30,785 nucleotides of DNA. Source: Planctomycetaceae bacterium (lineage in GTDB: Bacteria > Planctomycetota > Planctomycetia > Planctomycetales > Planctomycetaceae). The stretch is taken from positions 1-30,785 of the forward strand of contig JAGQQP010000002.1 in the NCBI GenBank assembly GCA_020426085.1, in the 5' to 3' direction. The number at the start of each line of letters is the position of its first letter. Within the stretch, counting starts at the first letter, position 1. A program made the position numbers and the translations under genes. This document shows, in pieces, positions 15,608 to 23,745 of the stretch. Below the pieces are notes generated by a model, which did not search any database, was not told the origin of the DNA, and saw only the letters and a program-made list of their open reading frames with translations.

Positions 15608-16705
15608 ATGCAAAACCAGTTTTCAGAAACCGATATTAACGAAATTACCTGCCGTACCATCAGTGGCCAGCTTTTAGAATGGGGCATTGATTTCTCTTTG
15701 TCGCGTGTGGCACAACTTACGCTCGCTCAAATTGAACAACTCCAGACCTGGATCAATGCCGGTGTAGAAGCAGACGAGAATTTTCAGGCTGAGTTTGCAG
15801 CACTTCCCGATTTCATGGAAAGTGAGTTACTGGAAATCAAAGGAGAACTGGCGTCCGGTTCTCGGGAAGAAATCATAGAACAGGCGATCAATGCCTGTGA
15901 AGCGGAAGTGCCAGTCACGGATAATCCTTATCTGTTTGATACCACTGGTTGGCATCTGTGGCGCAAAGCCTATTGCTGCTGGCATCACGGTGAATCACTG
16001 GATTTTCTGGAAGAAGAAATCACACAGACTTCCTGCAGTGAAAAGGATGCCACCGATGTTTTAATGATGCAGAAGCTGAAAGTATTGATTTCCGATTTCA
16101 ACCAGGCAGAAACGGCATTGAAACAGCTCCGCCTCAAGCTCAAGCAGTTCCGGCAGCAACGAAATACCAGCCGCAAACAACTGATCCGGTTTCTTAATCA
16201 GCTAAGTACTTCACCAGAAGAAGCAACAACAATCACGAAATCAATGGAACCTGCTTCAAACAGCTCCTCATCAGAACAAAATGAAGTAGCGAGTACTCCA
16301 ACTGAATCAAGTGAGCCAATCAACGTCATTCGGATCCCTGTAACTGGTCCGGAAACGAATCGGATTGAGGTTTATCTGCAACAGACGGGTGAAGGAACCT
16401 GGCGGGCAGGCCATTTCTGGTCTGTGGAACGCGAATCACAGACGGGACAGGTTTCGCGCGGCGGCAGTCAACCAGGACAACGACAAACCACTTTTCCCAC
16501 TGAAACTGCCGCAATTTTTAATGAAACCCTGTTTCTCAGCCGAAAGCTCAGCTGCATTCCAGAGATACAGACACAAATCGTTGACTACCTGAATCTTCTG
16601 GAAGAATATCCGGGACAACTGGACCTCTGCAGTAACTGCCATCAGCACTGGCTCAGTGAAGATCTGGATCTTTCAGGAAGCTGTCCAGAATGTTCAGCTG
16701 ACTGA
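15608..16705 (+). CDS. Coiled-coil and zinc-ribbon protein of the LexA-like cassette, unknown
   Basis: A 365-residue protein starting at ATG 15608, with AGGGA about 10 nt upstream; an earlier in-frame TTG has no ribosome site. The N-terminal half is acidic and helical, with a conserved-looking NPYLFDTTGWHLWRKAYCCW block near residue 115. A basic coiled coil (about 165-205, LKQLRLKLKQFRQQRNTSRK) and a Ser/Thr/Glu linker follow. Next is a beta domain with RIEVYLQQTGEGTWRAGHFW and a Gly/Gln-rich loop. The C-terminus carries a zinc ribbon from CSNC and CPEC. The ribbon and basic helix are compatible with nucleic-acid binding. It closes the three-gene cassette. I do not recognise the family. Confidence 0.75.
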   Translation: MQNQFSETDINEITCRTISGQLLEWGIDFSLSRVAQLTLAQIEQLQTWINAGVEADENFQAEFAALPDFMESELLEIKGELASGSREEIIEQAINACEAEVPVTDNPYLFDTTGWHLWRKAYCCWHHGESLDFLEEEITQTSCSEKDATDVLMMQKLKVLISDFNQAETALKQLRLKLKQFRQQRNTSRKQLIRFLNQLSTSPEEATTITKSMEPASNSSSSEQNEVASTPTESSEPINVIRIPVTGPETNRIEVYLQQTGEGTWRAGHFWSVERESQTGQVSRGGSQPGQRQTTFPTETAAIFNETLFLSRKLSCIPEIQTQIVDYLNLLEEYPGQLDLCSNCHQHWLSEDLDLSGSCPECSAD

Positions 16706-16855
16706 TCTCCTGCAAACATATTTCAATCAGAACAGAATTGTTTCGAGTCTCTCATTTTGTCTTGCCTTGTACAATGATACCTGCCATAGTTTAAGATAGT
16801 TTATAAATACAAATTCCGGCTATCACGCTATTCAATTCAGAGGCGGAGGCATCCA

Positions 16856-18229
16856 GTGCAAGATCAAACCCCAAAAGCAGATCAGACTCAATCTTCCATA
16901 AGTCGTAGACGATTTCTGGCAACTTCTGCATCGGCGGCTGCCGCTATTGGCTTCGGTGCGCCTGCCATCGTACGTGGCACGAATCTGAATGAAAAACTCA
17001 ATATCGCCATCATTGGATCGGGGGGACGGGGAGGCAGCAATCTCCGTTCGGTCTCTTCAGAAAATATTACGGTCCTCTGCGATGTAAATGAACAGAATCT
17101 GTTTCGCGCCGCGCAGAGCCATCCCAAAGCAAAACAGTTCAAAGATTTTCGCGAAGTCTACGATCACCCGGATCAGTTTGACGCCGTCGTCGTCAGCACC
17201 TGCGAACACACGCATGCCTTCGCCACACTTCCAGCGCTGCAGATGAAGAAACATGTCTATTGCGAAAAACCACTGACTCACAGTGTCTGGGAAGCCCGCG
17301 TGATTCGGGAAGCAGCACGAAAAGCCAATGTCGCCACGCAAATGGGAACACAGATTCATGCCGGAGATAACTACCGTCGGGTCGTTGAACTGATTCAGTC
17401 AGGAGCGATCGGACCTGTCCAGGAAGCACACGTCTGGGTATCACGTGCCTGGGGCTGGCACCCATCCGAAGAAGCCGCCCGCGCAGCCAAAGATCTTGTT
17501 TACTCAGAAAAAAGACCCGCGCATTCCGATGAAATTCCGAAAGGACTCGACTGGGATCTCTGGTTGGGACCGGCTCCGGAACGTCCCTTCAATAATATTT
17601 ATTTCCCGGGCCCCAAATGGTACCGCTGGTGGGACTTTGGCAACGGTACCATGTCGGATCTGGGCAGTCACTGGATCGACCTCCCATTCTGGGCCCTGAA
17701 TTTGGATTACCCACTCACAATTGAAGCCGAAGGCCCGCCAATCCAGAAAGAAATCGCACCAGCATCAATGCAGGCTATTTATGAATATGGTCAGCGGGGT
17801 GATATGCCTCCCGTAAAAGTAGGCTGGTACCAGGGAACCAATAAACCAAAACTCTGGGAAGAAGGAAAAATCCCACAATGGGCCAACGGCGTATTATTTA
17901 TCGGCGAGAAAGGCATGTTGCTGTCCGACTACAGTAAACATGTCTTGCTGCCAGAAAAAGAATTCGCAGACTTCAAACGCCCGGAACCATTCATTCCAAA
18001 ATCTCTGGGCCATCATGCAGAATGGATTCACGCCTGCAAAACGGGAGCTCCGACGACCTGCAATTTTGAATACGCGGGTTTACTGACCGAAGCAAATCAC
18101 CTGGGGAATGTTGCTTATCGAACCGGTAAAAAACTACACTGGGATACGCAAGCCATGAAAGCAACCAATGCTCCTGAGTCGGATCAGTACATTCGACGTG
18201 AATACCGTAAAGGCTGGAAATTGATTTAA
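16856..18229 (+). CDS. Gfo/Idh/MocA family oxidoreductase, Tat-exported
   Basis: A 457-residue NAD(P)-dependent sugar oxidoreductase family member. The N-terminus holds a twin-arginine signal, SRRRFLATS (residues 16-24), before an Ala-rich hydrophobic stretch, so export of the folded, cofactor-loaded protein is expected. The Rossmann motif is [11 protein letters not shown] (about 50-60) and the catalytic Lys lies in CEKPLTHS. The C-terminal alpha/beta domain, with [14 protein letters not shown], is typical of the large planctomycete subfamily. The start is GTG at 16856, supported by GGAGG 6 nt upstream; no ATG lies near. It stands alone, 150 bp after the cassette. The sugar substrate is unknown. 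Confidence 0.95.
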   Translation: MQDQTPKADQTQSSISRRRFLATSASAAAAIGFGAPAIVRGTNLNEKLNIAIIGSGGRGGSNLRSVSSENITVLCDVNEQNLFRAAQSHPKAKQFKDFREVYDHPDQFDAVVVSTCEHTHAFATLPALQMKKHVYCEKPLTHSVWEARVIREAARKANVATQMGTQIHAGDNYRRVVELIQSGAIGPVQEAHVWVSRAWGWHPSEEAARAAKDLVYSEKRPAHSDEIPKGLDWDLWLGPAPERPFNNIYFPGPKWYRWWDFGNGTMSDLGSHWIDLPFWALNLDYPLTIEAEGPPIQKEIAPASMQAIYEYGQRGDMPPVKVGWYQGTNKPKLWEEGKIPQWANGVLFIGEKGMLLSDYSKHVLLPEKEFADFKRPEPFIPKSLGHHAEWIHACKTGAPTTCNFEYAGLLTEANHLGNVAYRTGKKLHWDTQAMKATNAPESDQYIRREYRKGWKLI

Positions 18230-18381
18230 TTTTCACCATATGTTTATAGCCTGCATCATGAGTTTGTAAGCGCCTCAGATTGATAAGATTATCTGAAGCC
18301 TGACCCTGTTTGCTATACCCAATTTACATCTTGTCAGCTCAATCCAGTAACATCTCATTTTTTTGCCGGCAATAACTCAGG

Positions 18382-18963
18382 ATGGACGATCAAACTTCCC
18401 GTCTTTGGGAACTTCCTCTGCATTTGCAATCATTGATTCAATCTGAACTCAATGAAGGAGAAAAAATTATCTGGGTCGGCACGCCGATTCCCAGACGTTT
18501 TTGTATGCGATCCATAGGCATCGTATTGTTTGGAATACCGTGGACTGCATTTGCATTGTTCTGGATTGCAGGAGCCGCTGGCTTTAAATTTCCTGACTTT
18601 CAAAAGGGTTTCGATTTTTTTCCCCTGTTCGGAATCCCTTTTGTCCTTGTTGGTCTCGGCATGTTGAGTTCACCACTCTGGATGATACGAAAAGCCCGAA
18701 ATACAGCCTATTTGTTGACTTCAAAACGAGCGATCATCTTTAGTGGAGGTATCAAAACAGACATCCGATCGTACGAACCAGAGCATCTAGGGAAATTATC
18801 TCGAAAACAATGGAAGGACGGTTCTGGCGATCTCATCTTTGATAAAGAACTCCGTTTAGAACAGAACAACACACAACGTCAGCATGACCTGGGTTTTCTG
18901 GCAATACAGAATGTGAAACAGGTTGAAGATCTCGTAAGACAACTGATTACCGATTCCAAATAA
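18382..18963 (+). CDS. Two-helix membrane protein with PH-like domain
   Basis: A 193-residue protein. A short N-terminal soluble part ends in LNEGEKIIWVGTP, a phrase common at the start of bacterial PH-like proteins. Two hydrophobic segments follow (about 48-68 and 78-100), then YLLTSKRAIIFSGG and RSYEPEHLG, which match the first strands of bacterial PH (bPH) domains. Charged residues dominate the rest. Function in this family is largely unknown; membrane or envelope stress roles have been proposed for some members. AGG sits immediately before the ATG, so initiation is weak or SD-independent. A hairpin with a T-run lies just downstream. Confidence 0.7.
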   Translation: MDDQTSRLWELPLHLQSLIQSELNEGEKIIWVGTPIPRRFCMRSIGIVLFGIPWTAFALFWIAGAAGFKFPDFQKGFDFFPLFGIPFVLVGLGMLSSPLWMIRKARNTAYLLTSKRAIIFSGGIKTDIRSYEPEHLGKLSRKQWKDGSGDLIFDKELRLEQNNTQRQHDLGFLAIQNVKQVEDLVRQLITDSK

Positions 18964-18983
18964 TGTAATATCTGATCAGAACC

Positions 18984-19020
18984 GGACTGTGAACCAATCC
19001 CCTGAAAATCAGTCCTTTTT
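18984..19020 (+). terminator. Probable intrinsic terminator
   Basis: GGACTG (18984-18989) and CAGTCC (19010-19015) form a 6-bp stem around a 20-nt loop, followed directly by TTTTT. It begins 21 nt after the stop of the PH-like membrane gene. The stem is short, so confidence is moderate. Confidence 0.5.
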
Positions 19021-19179
19021 ACTCTGGCAAACCAGCTTATTCCAGCAAGCTAAAGTGTCTTTCCCAATATAACCATCCAACCTGTTAAATACTGAAATCG
19101 GGGTTATCTGCTATTCAAGGCTGAAATAAATCATTAACCTGTCAAACATGAGTCATATCAAAATGGAAAAAATATCTCC

Positions 19180-19932
19180 ATGCTTGGATGGTTTCGCTCA
19201 AATCCGATTTGCCCTGTGTCAGTAGAAGAAAAAGCCTGGATAGAAAATCGCTTTTCATGGCTGATAAACGAATTCGGGATGCAGCGACTGACAAAAGGAA
19301 CCGTAATACTACCAACCACTGAATTTTTTCCGGAAGAATATCACCGCACAGCTGACGAGATTCAGATTATTATGAAGCTTGTCGCTGAATACATGAACGT
19401 CGATCCTTCACTATTGCAACTCAATTTTTATGAAGACTTTCGCCCTGAAATTGAAGGCATGTGGATCGAAAGTTCGGCAGGCATGTATTCTGAATCGGAC
19501 AGGATCTTTGATATCTGGCTGGAAATTCATAGTCTCGATAATCCGCTTAACCTTATCGCTACACTCGCACATGAAATCGGACACGTGCTTTTATTGGGAC
19601 AACGACGTATTTCGCATAATGAAGAAGATCACGAACCGTTAACTGATCTTTTAACGGTATTTCTGGGACTGGGATTATTTCCAGCTAATGTAGTCGTGCA
19701 GGAACGTTACTGGAACGATGGCCCTTTATCCGGTTGGAGTATGGGACGACAAGGTTATCTGAGCATGAATATGTTCGGTTATGCGTTTGCTCTTTTTGCC
19801 ATTGCGCGAGCTGAAGTCGCTCCAAAATGGCTTTCGCAATTAAGACTGGATGTGCGATCTGCATGCAAGCAGGGAACGCGATATATCACAGAAACCGGAG
19901 ACTGTAGCTGCGAATTTGTAACGCCGCGATAG
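19180..19932 (+). CDS. HExxH putative metalloprotein, unknown
   Basis: A 250-residue protein without a signal peptide. ATLAHEIGHVLLL places the zinc-binding HEIGH at residues 131-135, and HEPLTDLLTVFLG (151-163) follows at the distance expected for a third ligand, probably Glu 152, as in gluzincin proteases. The C-terminal third contains SGWSMGRQGYLSMNMFGYAF, which may cover the active-site cleft, and a CSCE motif near the end. I do not know the family by name. It is a single-gene unit: a terminator lies upstream, and it converges with the methyltransferase pair. Only a weak GGAAAA precedes the ATG. Confidence 0.7.
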   Translation: MLGWFRSNPICPVSVEEKAWIENRFSWLINEFGMQRLTKGTVILPTTEFFPEEYHRTADEIQIIMKLVAEYMNVDPSLLQLNFYEDFRPEIEGMWIESSAGMYSESDRIFDIWLEIHSLDNPLNLIATLAHEIGHVLLLGQRRISHNEEDHEPLTDLLTVFLGLGLFPANVVVQERYWNDGPLSGWSMGRQGYLSMNMFGYAFALFAIARAEVAPKWLSQLRLDVRSACKQGTRYITETGDCSCEFVTPR

Positions 19933-19986
19933 ATCAATTACTTTGCTTTCTATAATTCAAACCCAACAGTAAAATTCGAGCTGTGA

Positions 19987-20619
19987 TCACTTCCGCGTTG
20001 CAATCACCAGATTGCCCTTTACATCTGCTGCCTGCTCATTGCTGTAAACTTCCACGCCGTTCCAGTTCGACTTGTGAACGATCTCCCCGTGCAGTTCAAA
20101 CAGTCGCACGAATTCAGACAGTCGCCGATTGTGAGTGTCTCTCTCTGGATGATTTCCTGAGAAGTCGGTACTGATCTGCAGGACGAATAGACCGCCCGGC
20201 TTAATGAAGCGGAATAATTCCGGGACCTTCTCCGAAACATTCACACCGGTCACAGGGCAGACCACATGCAGTTCACGATGGAACCAGCTCATACCCCGGC
20301 AGAAAATCAGGTCGAAGTAACTCTCGTCGAAGTAGGTCGCCAGATCGGCAGCACTGGCCTGTATGAATTCCGCCGCTGAACCTCTCTGTTTCGCCCCCTT
20401 CACGCCCTCGACAGTCTTTTCAACTCCGAATACCCTGAAGCCGAGATCGGCCAGCAGGGACGCATGCAGGCCCTTTCCGCAGCCCAGATCAAGCACCCTG
20501 TCACCGGGTTTCATATCGAACCGATCTACCAGGTGATTCTGTAGCCATGTCCGTTCATATTCCGGGTTGTAATGAAAGTCACCCTCAGCGTACTTTCTGT
20601 TGTAGTAATCATTGGTCAT
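19987..20619 (-). CDS. Class I SAM-dependent methyltransferase (second of pair)
   Basis: A 210-residue enzyme beginning MTNDYYNRKYAEGDFHYNPE, a start common in small-molecule and glycan methyltransferases. Motif I is VLDLGCGKGLHASLLA, with the acidic GVEKT following, then FDLIFCRGMSWFH and FIKPGGLFVLQIS. All class I motifs are present. The ATG overlaps the stop of the upstream methyltransferase in a TGATG arrangement, so translation is coupled. The acceptor substrate is unknown. Wording of the gene is more GC-rich than the flanking genes. Confidence 0.88.
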   Translation of the reverse strand: MTNDYYNRKYAEGDFHYNPEYERTWLQNHLVDRFDMKPGDRVLDLGCGKGLHASLLADLGFRVFGVEKTVEGVKGAKQRGSAAEFIQASAADLATYFDESYFDLIFCRGMSWFHRELHVVCPVTGVNVSEKVPELFRFIKPGGLFVLQISTDFSGNHPERDTHNRRLSEFVRLFELHGEIVHKSNWNGVEVYSNEQAADVKGNLVIATRK

Positions 20620-21107
20620 CAGGTGAAATCTTTCTTGAACAGGGCAATCAGCCGGTAGTAATTGTTGTCCTCGACGATGTCGAGCTTCGCGGGGCAGCGG
20701 CCCACCAGGTCGATCAGCTTCCGCACGTCAATCGGGTCTTGAACGTGACCACGGCAGAAGCCGGCAGGCCACAAATACGGCACACTGATAATCGCGGTTT
20801 CGCAGCTGGCGAAGATCTTGTCGGCAAACTGGATCAACAGTCGGTTTTCAAAGTGCTCTAACACCTGCAGGCAGGTGATCACATCGGCCTGCAGATCGGT
20901 TTCCATCCAGTCCGCCTGGATGCACTCCACACCGTCCATCGCCGGGAATGGCAGGTCGTTGATGGCATAGCGTTTCTCGAAACTACCCCACTGAGCAACG
21001 GGAGTATCAGCACAGCCAATATCGAGCAGAGTGCCGCCGAACGGTTCCAGCCACTGCTTAACAGTCGCGTAATAGTTCAGGTGTTGACGGTCTTCCCAGT
21101 AGCCCAT
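20619..21107 (-). CDS. Small class I methyltransferase-like protein (first of pair)
   Basis: About 162 residues from an ATG at 21107, preceded by GAGG 7 nt upstream. A GTG at 21161 would extend it by 18 residues but has no ribosome site. LLDIGCADTPVAQWG is motif I, CIQADWMETDL the acidic region and ITCLQVLEHFEN motif IV, so SAM binding is likely. At this length it is shorter than most class I enzymes and lacks a clear C-terminal lid. It overlaps the downstream methyltransferase by one base. The two may form a heteromer or act successively on one acceptor, which is inference from coupling only. Confidence 0.78.
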   Translation of the reverse strand: MGYWEDRQHLNYYATVKQWLEPFGGTLLDIGCADTPVAQWGSFEKRYAINDLPFPAMDGVECIQADWMETDLQADVITCLQVLEHFENRLLIQFADKIFASCETAIISVPYLWPAGFCRGHVQDPIDVRKLIDLVGRCPAKLDIVEDNNYYRLIALFKKDFT

Positions 21108-21291
21108 GTTCAACCTCGCAGAGGTGATAGCAATTGAAACAGTTCCGGATTCGCCGGACACATTGAAACGCTCGATCTACTCAAGCACGGACCATACCGA
21201 GATACAGATACTCTACTGGAATCCGGAGTAGACTTTCATCAAAAGATCTAAAGACCGATGAATCATCTTATCAGTTTAACTGATTCATGGC

Positions 21292-22038
21292 CTATGCTGC
21301 TTTAGATAGTGATTCGGCATCATCAGGTGACTGTCCCTGATTTGTCTGGCCGAATTGACCTGAAGAAATGCGGTTTGAGTAAATGATATCGATAAACTCT
21401 GGAAAAGCGTTCCATGGACCAGGATTCTGGTTCCATACAACCGCGATTTTCTTAAAAAAAGTCATTTCATATTTTGCCACAACCAGGCTTTGAATAGTTT
21501 CGTTTGGCTCTAAATCTGCAGGAGTCCATTGTCGTGGGCAGAGATCATATGCAGGTTCACCATTCCTGCCATTTGCAGGAAGCTGATATAAAATAGCCAG
21601 TTCACTGTCATCATTCAGTTTAGCAGGGAAACTGCGGCAGGTATGCGGACGCGAATGATAGATACTACATCGACCTAAGCCTTTTGGATGGTCTTCATCA
21701 GGCAAACACTCCATAAGAAAACGACACTTCGTAGTCCCAGGAAATGAAGCACTTGGGATATGCTTCAGACAAATGACGAAAGGTACGTCCGGGGCATCTT
21801 CAAAAAAGAAATGGGGAGCTAAATTCCGGGATATCAGTCCCTCCGAGTCCTCCCATCGACAAGCGAAGTCCCAAAAATTCTTATTTTGGTATTGAGTAAA
21901 TTGATGAATATCTGCGCCAGAGATGGGAACTGCGAAAGAGCGACAACATCCGGAATGGCAGGAATCACAAATACCCATTTGACTTCTTATTCTGACAGAA
22001 ACTCCGTGAGAGAATGAGACATGGTTTGAATCTGTCAC
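21292..22038 (-). CDS. YkgJ-type cysteine-cluster protein
   Basis: Up to 248 residues from GTG at 22038; an ATG at 21978 (codon 21) is an equally possible start because neither has a good Shine-Dalgarno. The CDSCHSGCC motif near the N-terminus and RCSIYHSRPHTCRSFP further on form the conserved Cys set of the YkgJ family, believed to bind a zinc or iron-sulfur cluster. Additional Cys residues at CLKH, KCRF and MEC lie between them. Biological role in the family is not established. It follows the aminotransferase on the same strand by about 156 bp. Confidence 0.85.
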   Translation of the reverse strand: MTDSNHVSFSHGVSVRIRSQMGICDSCHSGCCRSFAVPISGADIHQFTQYQNKNFWDFACRWEDSEGLISRNLAPHFFFEDAPDVPFVICLKHIPSASFPGTTKCRFLMECLPDEDHPKGLGRCSIYHSRPHTCRSFPAKLNDDSELAILYQLPANGRNGEPAYDLCPRQWTPADLEPNETIQSLVVAKYEMTFFKKIAVVWNQNPGPWNAFPEFIDIIYSNRISSGQFGQTNQGQSPDDAESLSKAA

Positions 22039-22069
22039 TCAAGATGCGTTTTACATCGGAAGAACTCGA

Positions 22070-22193
22070 TCACGAATCAAACCATACAACCTTGCCCCAC
22101 TTATCGTCACAATCGCTAAAGTCGCTTGAACTCATTCCAGAATTCAGGAAATACATCTGCGAGGACTGATGCATCATAATAACCGTAACCCAT
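22070..22193 (-). other. Two tiny overlapping ORFs, possible small gene or remnant
   Basis: Immediately after the aminotransferase stop (one base between) an ATG opens a 25-codon frame (22193-22116) reading MGYGYYDASVLADVFPEFWN and ending FKRL. A second 21-codon frame (22135-22070), MSSSDFSDCDDKWGKVVWFD then S, overlaps it in another frame. Both have protein-like composition. A single frameshift would join them into one peptide of roughly 40 residues. No Shine-Dalgarno is visible. Either a coupled small protein or a decayed fragment. Confidence 0.25.
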
Positions 22194-22194
22194 T

Positions 22195-23508
22195 TTATAT
22201 GAATGACTTGACCGCATTTGCGAGTCTCTTCATTCCTTCCTGGATACCTTGAGTGTCTTGTACACCAAAAGTGAGCCGCATGTGATTTTTTTGAATGGCA
22301 GGTTGCTCATCGCACCCAGGTCCGTGGTCGTACGCATAGCACAATTCACCAGGTACATACATCACTTTATCTTCATGGATTGCTTTCTGAAAAAGCGAAC
22401 TTTGAAACCCCGTTTCTATCGAGTCGGGTAAAGTCATCCAGACATAAAGACCACCTCCCGGATGAATCCAATGCACGTCCTTCATTTTTGAAAAATACAC
22501 CTCTGCCGCTTCCAGCATGCAATCGCGTTTTTCACGATAGATTGATCTCAAATATTCCACGTGGTCATAATATAAATTTTCACGAAGTACATTTGCCAGG
22601 ATGTGCTGACTCATATTCGTTGAGCCAAAATCATCATTACCTTTTTTATCTGAGATAGCCGCACAGACTTGATTCGACGCGACCCCAAATCCGACTCTCA
22701 ATCCGGGAGCAAAGCTCTTCGAGAACGTTTGTGTAAGTATGACAGTTTCACCCGTCCGGTCAAAACTCCGGATACTGGGTAGAACAGGGCCATCATAACA
22801 GAGTTCTCGATATGCAAGATCTTCTAAAATATGAATCCGATGTTGTTTTGACCATTTTTGGGCAATATCAATGACTTGTATTCGCCGATCAACCGATAGC
22901 GATATTCCTGAAGGATTCTCAAAATCACTGACCAGGTAGATCATTTTCACTCTGTTTAACTGGCCTTGAGACTCTAACATTTCCAGCGTTGAGTCCAGAG
23001 AATCCATCCGCATCCCGGATTCATCTGTTTCAACAGAAATGATTCGGGCTCCTAAACCCTGTAATACACCCAAAAACACGAAATATGTTGGAGAGGCCAC
23101 CAGGCAGATATCCCCCGGATCGAGCAAGACTTCGCCTAATAATGACAGATATTGCTGTGAACCGGTTGTGACTATGAAATTGTCTGCTGTCATTCCCAGT
23201 TCTTCCGCTGACTTCTGCTCCAGATTGGTTAAATGTGCCAGGAGTAATTTTCTTAGCGATAATGAACCTGCAGTTGTTCCGTATTGAAGCGCTTCTTTGG
23301 CAGATCCAGGATCTGAAAATAGAGACTGAAACGCACTCTTAGTGATCGAGACAGGCAAACTGTTCTGATCAACCAGCCCGGCCGCCAGAGAAAGTACTCC
23401 CGGATTTTCCACCCCCTGTTGCATCAGATAACTGATCGGTAAATCATGGCTCCAGGTTCTTTTTCTGCTAAACTGAATATTTGTTGAATCAGCCATTATG
23501 TAGTTCAT
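22195..23508 (-). CDS. PLP-dependent class I/II aminotransferase
   Basis: A 437-residue fold-type I PLP enzyme most like the 2-aminoadipate/MocR-type aminotransferases, without the GntR-type DNA-binding domain. LSLAAGLVDQNSLP replaces the usual substrate-contact phrase. VTTGSQQYLSLLGEVLLDPGD, SDFENPSGISLS and LEDLAYRELCYDG are family blocks. TQTFSKSFAPGLRVGFG carries the Schiff-base Lys (about residue 268). PGGGLYVWMTLP and NHMRLTFGV complete the C-terminal domain with the carboxylate-binding Arg. The start is ATG 23508; a second ATG lies four codons later, and neither has a clear ribosome site. It is divergent from the SSF transporter, which may import its substrate. Confidence 0.92.
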   Translation of the reverse strand: MNYIMADSTNIQFSRKRTWSHDLPISYLMQQGVENPGVLSLAAGLVDQNSLPVSITKSAFQSLFSDPGSAKEALQYGTTAGSLSLRKLLLAHLTNLEQKSAEELGMTADNFIVTTGSQQYLSLLGEVLLDPGDICLVASPTYFVFLGVLQGLGARIISVETDESGMRMDSLDSTLEMLESQGQLNRVKMIYLVSDFENPSGISLSVDRRIQVIDIAQKWSKQHRIHILEDLAYRELCYDGPVLPSIRSFDRTGETVILTQTFSKSFAPGLRVGFGVASNQVCAAISDKKGNDDFGSTNMSQHILANVLRENLYYDHVEYLRSIYREKRDCMLEAAEVYFSKMKDVHWIHPGGGLYVWMTLPDSIETGFQSSLFQKAIHEDKVMYVPGELCYAYDHGPGCDEQPAIQKNHMRLTFGVQDTQGIQEGMKRLANAVKSFI

Positions 23509-23659
23509 CTTGTAGTACTGGAAAATACGAGTCCGGCTACGACTAAATAACCGAATGGATTTAATATCTAACTAGGATAATTGAGGGCTAGTTGATTTAC
23601 TATGAACTTCAATCAAACAGAATTGAAATCAGGAGTCTCAATCAGCATACTGGATAAAA

Positions 23660-23671
23660 AATATCGATATT
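23660..23671. promoter_or_regulatory. 12-bp perfect palindrome in divergent promoter region
   Basis: AATATCGATATT lies between the aminotransferase and transporter genes, 75 bp upstream of the transporter start. It could be an operator for coordinated control, but in such AT-rich DNA chance is a real alternative. Confidence 0.25.
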
Positions 23672-23745
23672 AATGTTTTTGAAGTCAAATATTTGTCGAC
23701 AGATGCAGCTCCTGAATCTCCAATCACTCAGTAGGAAACAGACTT

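Noticed and set aside
18270..18292. Short inverted repeat TCAGAT...ATCTGA after the oxidoreductase gene.
   Set aside because: A 6-bp AT-rich stem with no T-tract is too weak to call a terminator.
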